From assembly GCF_019091455.1 (NCBI RefSeq), contig NZ_JAGXJN010000005.1, positions 124,001 to 188,000 on the forward strand: a DNA stretch of 64,000 nt. Reading direction: 5' to 3'. This stretch comes from Chitinophaga sp. GbtcB8. Its GTDB lineage: Bacteria > Bacteroidota > Bacteroidia > Chitinophagales > Chitinophagaceae. Shown one piece after another: positions 36,787-46,700 of this stretch. The first letter of the stretch is position 1. The number at the start of each line of letters is the position of its first letter. Below the pieces are notes generated by a model, which was not told the origin of the DNA, ran no database searches, and saw only the letters and a program-made list of their open reading frames with translations. Both the position numbers and the translations under genes were made by a program.

Positions 36787-37701
36787 CTAATTAAAGGATT
36801 GCCGGAACGCAACCGGCGATACATTTGTTTTTTGCTTAAACAGCTTATTGAATGATTGCGGATGCTCAAACCCAAGCTGGTACGCTATTTCAGCAACCGT
36901 TTGATCACTGGTGCTGAGTACTTCCTTGGCTTTTTCAATGAGCTTACTGTGTATATGCTGTTGCGCGTTTTGGCCGGTAAGCTGCCGCAGCGTATCACTT
37001 AAATAACCCGGTGACACATTGAGCTGCGCAGCCAGGCTTTTTACGGTTGGCAGGCCCTGCCCGTTTGCATTATTAAAATGCGCATTTAGCAGCTCCTCCA
37101 TTTTTGAAAGCAAACCGGTACCGGCGCTTTTGCGGGTAATAAACTGCCGGTTGTAAAAACGGTTACTATAGGTTAACAGCAGCTCTATATGGGATACCAT
37201 TACATCCTGGCTGAACGGATCAATATTCAACCGGTATTCCTGCTGTATGCTGCTAAAGATATTTTCAATAGTGGCTTCTTCCTTTTGGGAAAGATACAGC
37301 GCCTCATTGCTGGCATAGTTGAAAAATTCAAAATCCTTTATGTGCTTACCCAGCGGGTAATTGCGTATAAAATCAGGATGGAACAGGATCATGCAGCCGG
37401 AACGTGGCCGGTCCGAAGGTTCCTCCTCATAACACAGCTGGCCGGGTGCAATGAAGGTCATAACCCCTTCATCAAAATCATAATACTGCTGGCCATAACG
37501 CATTTTACCATTAAAGTCTTTCTTAATGGCTACCATATAAAAATTAAAAATAAACCCCGTACTATAGTCGATAGCATCATTACTGAGATCACTAAAGCGT
37601 ACAATGCTCACCAGCGGATGCTCCGGGCCCGGAAGCCCCAGGCCGCGGTGCAGCTCACTGATGGAATTGAGTATGGCCACCTGTTTATTTCCCTTTTTCA
37701 T
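36787..37701 (-). CDS. AraC family regulator next to an alcohol dehydrogenase, 304 aa
   Basis: N-terminal cupin-type sensor (GVMTFIAPGQLCYEEE) and C-terminal AraC domain (SLAAQLNVSPGYLSDTLRQLTG; VAEIAYQLGFEHPQSFNKLFKQKTNVSPVAFRQ). Starts 19 bases after the stop of the alcohol dehydrogenase on the same strand, so both are probably one transcript. The likely role is local control of the dehydrogenase in response to an aldehyde or alcohol. Confidence 0.88.
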   Translation of the reverse strand: MKKGNKQVAILNSISELHRGLGLPGPEHPLVSIVRFSDLSNDAIDYSTGFIFNFYMVAIKKDFNGKMRYGQQYYDFDEGVMTFIAPGQLCYEEEPSDRPRSGCMILFHPDFIRNYPLGKHIKDFEFFNYASNEALYLSQKEEATIENIFSSIQQEYRLNIDPFSQDVMVSHIELLLTYSNRFYNRQFITRKSAGTGLLSKMEELLNAHFNNANGQGLPTVKSLAAQLNVSPGYLSDTLRQLTGQNAQQHIHSKLIEKAKEVLSTSDQTVAEIAYQLGFEHPQSFNKLFKQKTNVSPVAFRQSFN

Positions 37702-37720
37702 TTTATTAAAATTAGCGCAA

Positions 37721-38764
37721 TTATTTTAACGTGGCCATATCTATTACAAACCGGTAACGTACATCGCCTTTCAGCATTCTTTCATAAGCAGTTTGAATGT
37801 CTTTAATATCTATGAGCTCTATATCAGATACAATATTGTTTTCAGCGCAGAAGTCCAGCATTTCCTGGGTTTCAGGTATGCCACCTGCGCCGGAACCGGC
37901 TACTACCTTATTACCGGTGGCCAGTGTAAAGGACGATAGCTGCCACGGCTCCACAGGCATGCCTACATTCATATACACGCCATTGGTTTTCAGCAAAGCC
38001 AGGTAGGGATTAATATCGTGACCGGCAGCAACCGTATCAATTATATGCGTGAAAGAACGCTGTGCAGCCTTCAGCTCCTCCTCATTTTTGGTAACTATAA
38101 AATGATGGGCGCCCAGCGCTTTTGCCGCTTCCTTTTTGTTGGCGGAGGTGCTGAGCACTGTAACTTCCGCACCAAAAGCTACCCCAAACTTCACCGCCAT
38201 ATGGCCTAAGCCGCCCAGGCCTACCACTGCCAGCTTGTGCCCCTTGCCTACCCCCCATTTGCGCAGGGGCGAATAGGTAGTAATGCCTGCACACAGCAAA
38301 GGCGCAGTGGCGGCAAGGTCCATGTTATCCGATACATGCAGCGCAAAATGCTCCGGCGCCACAATATTGTTGGCATAACCGCCATAGGCTGGTTTGCCGC
38401 TATGATCCAGGTTATTGTAAGTAAGCACCGGGCTTACATTGCAAAACTGCTCCTGCCCGTTGTGGCAATCTTCACATTCCATACAGGAATCCACCATTAC
38501 GCCAATAGCGGCCCGCTGGCCCACCCTGAACTTTTTTACATGGCTACCCACAGCGGCAATCTTACCAACTATTTCATGGCCGGGCACCATGGGGAAAATA
38601 CCGGGAAACCACTCATTGCGGGTAAGGTGAATATCTGTATGGCAAACACCGCAATATTCAATTGCTATCAGCACATCATGCGGGCCAAGATCCCTGCGTT
38701 CAAAATTCCAGGGGCCCAGGGGGCTTTCCGCTGTTTGCGCTGCATATCCTTTAGAGGTTATCAT
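37721..38764 (-). CDS. Zinc-dependent NAD(P) alcohol dehydrogenase (YahK/CAD type), 347 aa
   Basis: Medium-chain dehydrogenase that interconverts aldehydes and alcohols. The catalytic zinc site is visible in YCGVCHTD and GHEIVGK, and the structural zinc loop in CMECEDCHNGQEQFC. The cofactor motif is GLGGLGHMAVKF. The overall pattern matches YahK and cinnamyl-alcohol-type enzymes that favour NADPH. It forms a unit with the AraC gene after it. Confidence 0.93.
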   Translation of the reverse strand: MITSKGYAAQTAESPLGPWNFERRDLGPHDVLIAIEYCGVCHTDIHLTRNEWFPGIFPMVPGHEIVGKIAAVGSHVKKFRVGQRAAIGVMVDSCMECEDCHNGQEQFCNVSPVLTYNNLDHSGKPAYGGYANNIVAPEHFALHVSDNMDLAATAPLLCAGITTYSPLRKWGVGKGHKLAVVGLGGLGHMAVKFGVAFGAEVTVLSTSANKKEAAKALGAHHFIVTKNEEELKAAQRSFTHIIDTVAAGHDINPYLALLKTNGVYMNVGMPVEPWQLSSFTLATGNKVVAGSGAGGIPETQEMLDFCAENNIVSDIELIDIKDIQTAYERMLKGDVRYRFVIDMATLK

Positions 38765-38870
38765 AATCTTTATAGTTTTTGATGATTGTTATTAACGCTA
38801 CAAAGTTGGCTATAAGCCGCTAAGTGCAATTAGCCATTTTAACGGAATGTGTAGCCAGATTGCGGTAAAA

Positions 38871-38990
38871 ATGCTGAACGCTGAATGCTAAATGCCGCGA
38901 AGCTGTTGCCGCTACTGCGTGAGGGATTGCAGCGGTAGCCCGCAGCGCAGCGAGGACTACAAGCGGAAAGCCCGGCCCGGAGGGCACGCC
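38871..38990. repeat. Repeat element: four 7-bp units plus REP-like palindromic part
   Basis: Positions 38871-38898 are four 7-base units in register (ATGCTGA ACGCTGA ATGCTAA ATGCCGC). They run into AAATGCCGCGAAGC (38890-38903), a 14-mer also present at 43639-43652. The following part, to about 38990, has GTAGCCC against GGACTAC (one mismatch) and a GC-rich palindromic end. It looks like the REP-type sequences scattered in Bacteroidota genomes. No gene. Confidence 0.6.
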
Positions 38991-39000
38991 AAAAAAAAGA

Positions 39001-39048
39001 TTTGCAATTGAATGATTGCGTATCTATATTTGCAATCAAATGGTTGCA
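39001..39048 (+). promoter_or_regulatory. Promoter and twin operators of the SdpR-like repressor
   Basis: Two 20-base repeats, TTTGCAATTGAATGATTGCG (39001-39020) and TTTGCAATCAAATGGTTGCA (39029-39048), agree at 16 of 20 bases. Each is a partial inverted repeat (GCAAT...ATTGC). Between and over them lies a Bacteroidota-type promoter: TTG at 39002-39004, then 20 bases, then TATATTTG at 39025-39032. Both boxes are therefore covered by the likely repressor sites. Confidence 0.75.
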
Positions 39049-39053
39049 TACTG

Positions 39054-39392
39054 ATGGAAATAAGACGCGATGTTTTTCAGGCAATTGCCGACCCTACCCG
39101 CCGGCAGATCATAGAGATGCTGGCGCAGCGATCCCTGAACCTTAACGAGATTGCAGAGAACTTTGAAGTGAGCCGCCAGGCAGTATCCGTGCATGTAAGG
39201 ATCCTGACGGAGTGCGGTTTGATCCTGATTAAAAAACAGGGCCGGGAAAGATACTGTGAAGCAAAGCTGGACAAGCTAAACGAAGTGGCTGCCTGGGTAG
39301 ATCACTGCAAGCAATTCTGGACCACACAATTTAACTCACTGGATAAATACCTGGAAAAAGTACAAACACCTAAAAAACCAAAAAAATGTTAG
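39054..39392 (+). CDS. ArsR/SdpR-like winged-helix repressor
   Basis: 112 aa from ATG 39054 (MEIRRDVFQAIADPTRRQII), the start that fits the family. The HTH is LNLNEIAENFEVSRQAVSVHVRIL. There is no CxC metal motif, unlike ArsR at 8116, so it is the SdpR/non-metal subgroup that usually travels with an SRPBCC protein. The next gene starts at 39386, overlapping by 7 bases, so the two are translationally coupled. It probably represses its own promoter through the twin sites at 39001-39048. Confidence 0.9.
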   Translation: MEIRRDVFQAIADPTRRQIIEMLAQRSLNLNEIAENFEVSRQAVSVHVRILTECGLILIKKQGRERYCEAKLDKLNEVAAWVDHCKQFWTTQFNSLDKYLEKVQTPKKPKKC

Positions 39393-39895
39393 CTCATTCA
39401 ACAAACGAAAAAAAAGCTTTTGTATATGTGCGTGAATTTGATGCACCCAAAGAGCTGGTGTTTAACGCCTTTAGCACTGCAGAAGCATTAAATGCTTGGT
39501 GGGGACCTGTGGAAACCCGTAACAGCGTTATAAAGCTGGACTTTAGGCCGGGCGGCATTTTCCATTTCAAAATGGAAGCGCCCGGCGGCGGCGTTAGTTA
39601 TGGCCGCTTTTTATTTGGCAACATTCAGCCGCATGATCTGCTGGAATTTACCAACGCATTTGCAGATGAACAGGCCAGGGTGGTGAAAGCACCGTTTGAT
39701 ATTCCGCTGCCTTTAGAGATCTTTTACCGGCTTATTTTCACTGAGCAAAATGGCAAAACCACTATTACCCTTACCGGGCAGCCGGTGAATGCCAGCCCTG
39801 AAGAAACCGCGGCCTTCCATTCTATTAACGATGGTATGGAACAAGGCTTTGGTGGCACGTTTGATAAATTGGCTGCGTACCTGGGGGGAATGTAA
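39386..39895 (+). CDS. SRPBCC (AHSA1-like) ligand-binding domain protein, 169 aa
   Basis: Single SRPBCC/START-like fold that binds hydrophobic ligands. Typical signatures are REFDAPKELVFNAFS, AWWGPVETRNSVIKLDFRPGG and GMEQGFGGTFDKLAAYL. Overlaps the SdpR-like repressor by 7 bases, the usual pairing in Bacteroidota and Bacillota. The ligand and exact role are unknown. Confidence 0.9.
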   Translation: MLAHSTNEKKAFVYVREFDAPKELVFNAFSTAEALNAWWGPVETRNSVIKLDFRPGGIFHFKMEAPGGGVSYGRFLFGNIQPHDLLEFTNAFADEQARVVKAPFDIPLPLEIFYRLIFTEQNGKTTITLTGQPVNASPEETAAFHSINDGMEQGFGGTFDKLAAYLGGM

Positions 39896-39989
39896 AATCA
39901 TGGCCTGTTTAACAAAGTAAGTTCGGACTATACAGCAAAGTAGTTTGCTAACTTTCTGCGGAATTTTGCTGCATAAAGTTTAACAGCAA

Positions 39990-41033
39990 ATGACAAGCTC
40001 AAACAAAGAAAAAACAGTACTGGTAACCGGCGGCACCGGCTTTGCAGGCGTACATTGTATTTTACAGCTTTTAAATGCAGGTTATAAGGTAAAAACCACC
40101 TTACGATCCCTGCAGCGGAAGCAGGAAGTGATTGGAATGTTGCGCCATGGCGGGGCCACAGCCACTGACAATGTATCCTTTATTGTAACAGACCTGAGCA
40201 ATGATGCCAATTGGGACCTTGCTGCTGAAAATTGTGAATACGTGCTGCATGTGGCCTCCCCTATTCTTTTAACCATTCCAAAACATGAAGATGAGGTGAT
40301 ACGGCCTGCCGTAGAAGGCACCCTGCGTGTATTAAAAGCGGCAAAAAATGCAGGCGTAAAACGGGTGGTGCTCACCTCCTCATTCGGGGCAGTGGGCTAT
40401 AGCCACACGGACGCAAGCAAACCCATTACAGAAGAAGACTGGACCAACCCGAACGACAAACACCTTTCCGCTTATTTAAAGTCAAAAACCCTGGCCGAAA
40501 AAGCCGCATGGGATTTTATAACCCGGCAAGGGAACGGCCTGGAGCTGGCTGTTATTAACCCTGTAGCCATTTTTGGTCCCACGCTTGGGCCGGATATGTC
40601 AACCGGTTTTGAGATCCTGCGGCGATTGCTGAACGGCTCTATGAAAGCAATACCTAACATTACCTTTGGCATTGTGGATGTACGGGATGTGGCCGACCTG
40701 CATATACGCGCTATGACAAACCCCGCTGCAAAGGGACAGCGCTTTTTAGCCGTTGCCGGTGAAACTATGCAGCTGCCCGAAGTAGCGGCATTAATAAAAA
40801 ACAAAATGGGCGCTGTGGCCCAAAAGGTACCCACCAGGACCTTACCCGACTGGGTAGTTCGTATAGCCGCACTATTTAGCCCGGTGGCAAAAAATATAGC
40901 GCCCCAGCTAAGCAGGAATAAAAAAACCAGCAATCAAAAAGCAAAAACCCTGCTGGGCTGGCAGCCCCGTTGCAATGAAGAAGCCATCCTATCCGCCGTT
41001 AAAAGCATGGTAGAATTTGGATTGATAAAATAA
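39990..41033 (+). CDS. Extended SDR: NAD-dependent epimerase/dihydroflavonol-reductase-like aldehyde reductase
   Basis: 347 aa with cofactor motif TGGTGFAGVHC, VLHVASP, then a Ser in LTSSFGAV. The catalytic Tyr-Lys pair is in AYLKSKTLAEK (YLKSK). It resembles bacterial dihydroflavonol-4-reductase-like and cinnamoyl-type enzymes that reduce aldehydes or ketones; a true flavonoid substrate is unlikely. An AraC gene follows on the same strand after 128 bases. Confidence 0.9.
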   Translation: MTSSNKEKTVLVTGGTGFAGVHCILQLLNAGYKVKTTLRSLQRKQEVIGMLRHGGATATDNVSFIVTDLSNDANWDLAAENCEYVLHVASPILLTIPKHEDEVIRPAVEGTLRVLKAAKNAGVKRVVLTSSFGAVGYSHTDASKPITEEDWTNPNDKHLSAYLKSKTLAEKAAWDFITRQGNGLELAVINPVAIFGPTLGPDMSTGFEILRRLLNGSMKAIPNITFGIVDVRDVADLHIRAMTNPAAKGQRFLAVAGETMQLPEVAALIKNKMGAVAQKVPTRTLPDWVVRIAALFSPVAKNIAPQLSRNKKTSNQKAKTLLGWQPRCNEEAILSAVKSMVEFGLIK

Positions 41034-41161
41034 ATGATGCGCACAAACCGTCCATACTGAATGAAACGATTGCTCCGCATTTCGGAATGGTGGGTGGGGA
41101 TGCAATAGGGATACACCTGGCAACGCTTAATTGGTTAAATTTATTAAAAGGTATCGGGCAT

Positions 41162-41983
41162 ATGGAAAAAACCGGTTTTAGTGCAAAGGCAGAAATATTC
41201 TTAAGCTGCGCCACGGAAAAACATACTATAAAAGAGCTGGTGCTGAATGAACATGCGCTGTTTATAATCCTTTCAGGGGAAAGCAAAATTGTTCATGCAG
41301 ACCAGACCTATGTTTTCCGGGCCGGCGATATTATGCTATGCCCCCGCAACCAGGTAGCAAGGGTTACCAAATGCCCTGCAGAGGGGCAGCCCTGCAAATC
41401 CATTTCCATTGTATTTACACAAAGCTTTCTGCAAAAATATTATGCAGCCCATGCTGCTGTTCCCAGCCCTCCGGCGGATACGCCGCGCATAAGGGCTTAC
41501 GGGCCACACCCTTTGCTGGACAGCTTATTGAGCTCCCTGCTGCCTTATTTTACCCTCTCCGGCGAGCTGCCGGCCGATCTTGCAGCCATCAAAGTACAGG
41601 AAGCCATTACGGTGCTGCGTGTTATAGATAAAACGGTAGACAGCATACTGGGAAATTTTGAGAAACCGGGCAAGATAGACCTGGCCGGCTTTATGGAAAG
41701 GAACTACATGTTTAATATGAGCCTGGAACGCTTTGGTTTCTTAACCGGCAGAAGCCTGACCACTTTTAAAAGGGATTTTAAGAAAGCATTCAATACCAAC
41801 CCGCAAACCTGGTTAAAACAAAAGCGCCTGGAAACTGCCTATTACGAGATCTTTGAGAAAAAGCGGAAACCCATTGATGTTTATTTTGAAGTAGGCTTTG
41901 AAAACCTTTCCCATTTTTCCTTTGCCTTTAAGCAGAAATATGGCTTGTCGCCCAAACAGTTAGCAAAGGCCCATGCCGGTTAA
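41162..41983 (+). CDS. AraC family regulator, paralogue of the one at 31746
   Basis: Starting at ATG 41162 (MEKTGFSAKAEIF) gives 273 aa, the same length as its paralogue at 31746-32570. The sensor half has LFIILSGESKIVHADQTYVFRAGDI; the DNA-binding half has GFLTGRSLTTFKRDFKKAF and VYFEVGFENLSHFSFAFKQKYGLSPKQL. It follows the epimerase-type reductase gene and probably regulates it. Confidence 0.88.
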   Translation: MEKTGFSAKAEIFLSCATEKHTIKELVLNEHALFIILSGESKIVHADQTYVFRAGDIMLCPRNQVARVTKCPAEGQPCKSISIVFTQSFLQKYYAAHAAVPSPPADTPRIRAYGPHPLLDSLLSSLLPYFTLSGELPADLAAIKVQEAITVLRVIDKTVDSILGNFEKPGKIDLAGFMERNYMFNMSLERFGFLTGRSLTTFKRDFKKAFNTNPQTWLKQKRLETAYYEIFEKKRKPIDVYFEVGFENLSHFSFAFKQKYGLSPKQLAKAHAG

Positions 41984-42145
41984 ATTTTACGGCCGATACC
42001 TGGCCCAAGGGAAATTATTCCACAAAACGCCCTTTTACCTTAGCTTATAATTAACTACCTGTATGCATATACGGTTAATTTAGCATCAATTTACATTTTG
42101 ATTACAGCCGGTCTGATTATTGAATATGAAGGGGTACGAATTGAA

Positions 42146-42502
42146 ATGTACATGGAGTATTTATCATTTATAAAGCAACGCCTGGAAAATGCAGGATGTA
42201 TAGACACTGACAGTCTACCGGAACTCAGGGCCCTGTTATTGGATACTGCTACCTTTCTTACCTGCCAGTACAGGGCTTGCCTGGCTACTAAAGGCGACCG
42301 TACCAAATCGCAAAAACTGCTGCACGCTTTTCAAAATATAAAAGAGTACTATCACATTCTTACCAATGCCAGGGCAAATGATGTAAGCCTTTTAAAACAG
42401 GTGAGATCACTTTTCATAAATGACCTGGACGACCTGCAAAATCATGCTAAGAGTAACGTGTATATTATGCAGCAACCCGCTTCACTGAGTATTGCCCGCT
42501 AA
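42146..42502 (+). CDS. Small helical protein of unknown function, 118 aa
   Basis: I start at ATG 42146 (MYMEYLSFIKQRLENAG); another ATG lies two codons on, and a TTG opens the frame at 42098. The protein is all-helical in look, with heptad-like Leu/Ile spacing and polar faces. Two Cys occur at TCQYRACL. There is no signal, no membrane segment and no recognised domain. It stands alone between the AraC gene and the DUF1905 gene. Confidence 0.5.
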   Translation: MYMEYLSFIKQRLENAGCIDTDSLPELRALLLDTATFLTCQYRACLATKGDRTKSQKLLHAFQNIKEYYHILTNARANDVSLLKQVRSLFINDLDDLQNHAKSNVYIMQQPASLSIAR

Positions 42503-42577
42503 TGGCCGCTGATTATGGTGGTATGCCTCATTATGGTAAGCATGCCTTTTCAACAAGGGCAGATGCGGCGCAGTGGC

Positions 42578-42877
42578 TTATAACCGTTGTTCCAGCTTGA
42601 CTGTTACCGTTGCGCCTTCCTCTTTCCCGATCAGCTTACGTAAAGCAGCTTTTACCGGTAGCTTATGGGTGCCGTTCCCTAATGCCATAAATGCGCTGGT
42701 AAAGGGATGGCCTTCAATAGTACCCTGCACTTTTACCAGCCCGCGGGTACCAAAAAATGCTACTGATCCGGGCCATACCAGGTAGGTCCAGCCACCTTTG
42801 GCGCCGCTTTTCTGCAGTGTAGCCTTAAAAGTTTTATTTAATGCTTCTTTTGCCAGCTGGCTTTGGATGTTTGCCAT
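42578..42877 (-). CDS. DUF1905 domain protein, 99 aa
   Basis: The beta-barrel-like DUF1905 pattern is clear: [42 protein letters not shown] and [20 protein letters not shown]. Function unknown; the domain often precedes a bacteriocin-protection YdeI/OmpD-associated region, which is absent here. Monocistronic; its upstream gap holds the first 7-bp repeat array. Confidence 0.85.
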   Translation of the reverse strand: MANIQSQLAKEALNKTFKATLQKSGAKGGWTYLVWPGSVAFFGTRGLVKVQGTIEGHPFTSAFMALGNGTHKLPVKAALRKLIGKEEGATVTVKLEQRL

Positions 42878-42971
42878 GGTGATGGTTTTTATAAAGTAAA
42901 GTTAGCCCCGGTTATGCAAAACAAGCGTGTGTGAATGCGTCTTTTATAAGGGTTAAACGCGACATGGGGGC

Positions 42972-43060
42972 GGAAAGCAGAAAGCAGAAAGCAGAAAGCT
43001 TTCCCACCGTATCTCCTTGTTTTTTGCTTCAGGCTTTATGCTTTAGGCTTTTTGCTTCAT
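42972..43060. repeat. 7-bp unit repeat element, copy 1
   Basis: Four units of AAAGCAG (42972-42999) run into a core AAAGCTTTCCCACCGTATCT and onward to 43019. After the core come complementary-sense units (GCTTCAG, GCTTTATG, GCTTTAG, GCTTTTT, GCTTCATG) to about 43061. The whole is an inverted arrangement of degenerate 7-mers around a fixed core. The same core recurs at 47319-47343 with 20 of 25 bases identical. It fills most of the gap 42878-43115. Confidence 0.75.
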
Positions 43061-43115
43061 GCATTAATCTTTCGGCTTTATATTTGGTCAAATAAAACCA
43101 TAAAACAGCTCATTT

Positions 43116-43538
43116 ATGAAGCATATTTACTCTTTACTTTTTTTACTCATTACCAGCTACTGTGCGCACGCGCAAGAGGAGCCCCTGCAGGAAGGCGTAC
43201 ATAACTTTACCCTGCAATGGATAGGCTGGAATACGCCGGGGAAAGTGCAGATAGACAAAAAGGAGAATAATATTTATACCATAAAGGGAGAACAGCGCAG
43301 TGTAGATAAAACTGAATTTGCCACTATTACCGGTACCCTGCAGGTACTCTCTGCACGTGAGCTGCTTTTTGAAGGTAAGATCCAGACCAGGACCAATGAT
43401 AATAACAATGGAGAAGTTTGTGATAAAACCGGCACTTATCATTTTTTAGCTAAAGGCGACCGCAAATACTGGCGCTTACAGGAAATGGATAATTGTGAAG
43501 GCAATAATGTAGTGGATTATGTAGATATCTATTTTTGA
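43116..43538 (+). CDS. Secreted protein of unknown function, 140 aa
   Basis: Signal peptide MKHIYSLLFLLITSYCAHAQ, then a small beta-rich domain with conserved-looking Trp (NFTLQWIGWNTPGKV) and two Cys (EVCDKTG; EMDNCEG) about 40 residues apart that could form a disulfide. No recognised family. Flanked by repeat elements on both sides. Confidence 0.65.
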   Translation: MKHIYSLLFLLITSYCAHAQEEPLQEGVHNFTLQWIGWNTPGKVQIDKKENNIYTIKGEQRSVDKTEFATITGTLQVLSARELLFEGKIQTRTNDNNNGEVCDKTGTYHFLAKGDRKYWRLQEMDNCEGNNVVDYVDIYF

Positions 43539-43540
43539 TA

Positions 43541-43720
43541 AGAATGTAAAATCATAAATGTAAAATTTCAAACCGACGAAGGAGGTTCATAGAGACCGTT
43601 AAAGACTTTATGAACGGAATGGGATAACTGTAAAAGTAAAATGCCGCGAAGCCAAGTAGGCTTATGTTCGCGGCATTTTACTTTTACAGTTATGATTTAA
43701 AATTTTACATTTTACATTCT
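43541..43720. repeat. Large imperfect palindrome with a perfect 27-bp stem
   Basis: Positions 43624-43650 and 43667-43693 are perfect 27-bp inverted repeats around a 16-base loop. Outside them, 43542-43568 (GAATGTAAAAT...ATGTAAAATTT) pairs with 43701-43720. The element lies between convergent genes (stops at 43538 and 43750) and contains the 14-mer AAATGCCGCGAAGC also found at 38890-38903. It can act as a bidirectional terminator and looks like a dispersed repeat. Confidence 0.8.
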
Positions 43721-43749
43721 TTTAGGTCACGCCTTTTTGCGATGATTTG

Positions 43750-46700
43750 TTATTCTCCTTTTTGTTCGGCCAGGAAGCTCACCACATCGCGGATCTCCTT
43801 TTTGGAAAGGATCAATTTCATATCCGGCATGCTGGATTGCGCATATTCCTTTTTCACGATCTGGTCGCTGGGTATAGTACGCACCGGCTCTAAGCCTTCT
43901 TTTACTTTTAAGCCGGCCTTATTTTCCTCCTGTAAGATGGCGGTTAGCTTTTTACCGTCCTTCAGCTCAAGGGTTACCATGCCAAAACCAGGCGCCAGCC
44001 GCGCGCTGGGCGATATGAGCGCCTGCAGGATCTGCTCCCTTGAAATGCGGTTGGCTACCCCGTTCAAACGCGGGCCGGCATTGCCTCCCCTATCGTCGTA
44101 AGAATGGCAGCGCATACACTGTGAGTTCTGGTTATTGAAAAAGATCTGCCGGCCCCTGTGAGGATCACCGCCCAGCAGGCAGCTGTTGTATGAGGCCATC
44201 AGGTCATTAGCTGATAGCTTGCTGCTGATCTCTTTATAACGTGCTATTAAAGGTTGTGAGCGGGTGCTGTCAATAGCTTCACCCAGCTCCAGGTAAATGT
44301 CCGGGCTTAATTTTCCGGTACCCATTTTATTCAGCAGGTCTTCAAACGTTTTGCCGGAATAGGTAAGCGGTAATTTGCCAAGCGTTAATAAAGCGGCCTG
44401 TTTTTCTTCCATTGTTTTGGAGCTGATCACATCTGTGAGCAGGGTTACCATCAGCTCTTTGGGGATGTTCATTTTCTCCAGCAGGTCCAGCCCGGCTACC
44501 CGTACTGTTTTTTCTTTATCAGCTATGGCCAGCTTAATGGCCTGTTCTGCAGCCGGGTCCTGTAAGGTTACCAGCGCCTGCAGCACTTCTACCCGCATGG
44601 CAGGCTCACGGTCGGTTTTCAGTACGGCCAGCAATTCCGGTGCAGCCTGTTTAATATTTAGCTTGCTGATGGCTTTTGCAGCGCTTAGCCTCACCGGCAG
44701 CTCTTTATTCTTTAATAAGCCTGTAAGCGCGTTTGCAGATACATTTACCACTGGTGCTGCATCTCTTTTGATCTCCCCTCTCAAACGTCCGTCTACCCGG
44801 TCCAGCACAGAAGGTTTGGCCCATACGCTTAATGCATCAATAGCCTCTGCGCGCATAGCTGCAGGGCCGCCTTCTTTAAGCGCGTAATGCACCAGCGTTT
44901 TCATAGCAGTATCGGTACCTACGCGCAGGTTGGCATTGATCACACGGCGCAGCAAGGCTTCATTGGTGAAGCGGGTGGTGTTCAGTAAACCTGCCAGGGC
45001 CGGCAATGCATCTTTAATGGAAAGATCATCATTAATAGCGCGGGCCGCTTCTGTTACTACAAATTCATCCTGGTCGTTCAGGAAGCTGGTTATGCCGGGG
45101 TTAGCCATTCTGCGCAGCGTTACCACGGCGGCTATACGTAATGCACGGGAAGGGTTGGCGGATAATGCTATTACCGGCTCCGCCTTGCCAATACGGGCTA
45201 AAGCCAGGCAGCCTGCGTGCCGCAGGTAGGTATCTGCATCATTATTATCGGCCAGCATCCCGATAATGGGCTGTATAGCCGGTTCATACTTAATTCTGCC
45301 CAATGCCTCTGCTGCAAAAAAACGTACGCGGCTGGCCGTGTCTTTTAATAACGGTACCAGCGCGGCGCCGGCATCCGTGTAGCGGATATCTCCCAGCCAT
45401 TTTGCCGCCTGTGCCCTGATCTCGGGATCATTATCTTTCAGCACCGGCACCAGTACAGCAGCATATTTTTTATCCTGCCGGCCCAGCTGGCTAATGCCCC
45501 AGATAGCGTGTACCCGTGCCAGTTGGTTATCAGTTTGTTTAAGCGCCTGCTCAAATATGGCCTGGCCCTTATCCTTACGTTTTACCAGCTCAAACTGTGC
45601 TTTCAACCGCACCCGCATATCGGGGTTCTTCAGAATGCTTGCTAATTCGGCGTCTCCACGTTTGCTGAAATCTTCTGCCAGCAAAGCCTTTACTTCTTTA
45701 CGTATGGCCGTGGATGCGGCATTGTTATCGTCCAGCTTCCAGATGCGGCCGTAGTTATGCGTATCCCATCCATCGATCCAGTCCGCTACGTACAGCGCGC
45801 CATCCGGGCCAAAATCCAGTCCGGTGGCCAGTATGCCGCCTAAAACCTTTTTATGTTCGCCCAGCTCAAAGGTGGCGCCTTTGGGGTTCAGTTTAAAACC
45901 GTGTATGCCGGAACCAGCGGGGTTACCCACAAATTCTGCTACAAAAAAGGTGTTCTTATATGCTGCTCCCAAAGCAGTGCCGGGGTTATATACAAAACCT
46001 GCGGGCCCGCTTACAAAATTGCTGATGCAAGGGGTAATGTAAGCTGCCTGTCCTTCAAAATGGGGCAGGTACATTTTTTCATCCATCCATACCTTATAGG
46101 TATTATTATCCTGGTCGCGGTATTTACCGTATTGCCAGTTGCTGCGCCAGCCGGCATCGGAGCCGTTCACAATGTATACCAGGCGCTCTTTTTCACCGGG
46201 GTGGTCGCCGTCATTATCTTCACTGATCAGGTTTCCGTATTCATCAAATGCAAATTCGTGGGTATTACGCACGCCGTAGGCAAAGATCTCAAAGTCGCTG
46301 CCATCGGGGTTGGAGCGGGCTATTACCCCGCTGTTGGGGTGTTCCCATTTTTGCCCGTCGGGGCCTTTGCCGTTAAAGCCAATATCGCCTATCTGCCAGT
46401 AGATACGGCCATCCGGGCCCATTTCAACGCCTGACATGCCATGCCCGCTAAAGCCTACGTGTATGCCATAACCGTGCGAGATGGATGTTTTTTCATCTTC
46501 TATGCCATCATGGTCCTTATCTTTCATACGCCACAGGTCCGGCGCTACGGCCACGTACAGATCGTCCCCGTCACTTAACACGCCGCCGGCAACATCGGTC
46601 ACCTCATCATGAAAATCATCTACTACCAGCTGCGACAGGTCGGCTACCCCATCGCCGGAAACATCTTCCATCCGGTATACATTTTCTTTTTCCACGGTCA

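Noticed and set aside
42972..43060. CRISPR-like array
   Set aside because: Units are 7 bases with no spacers of constant length and no cas genes nearby; it is a short tandem repeat.
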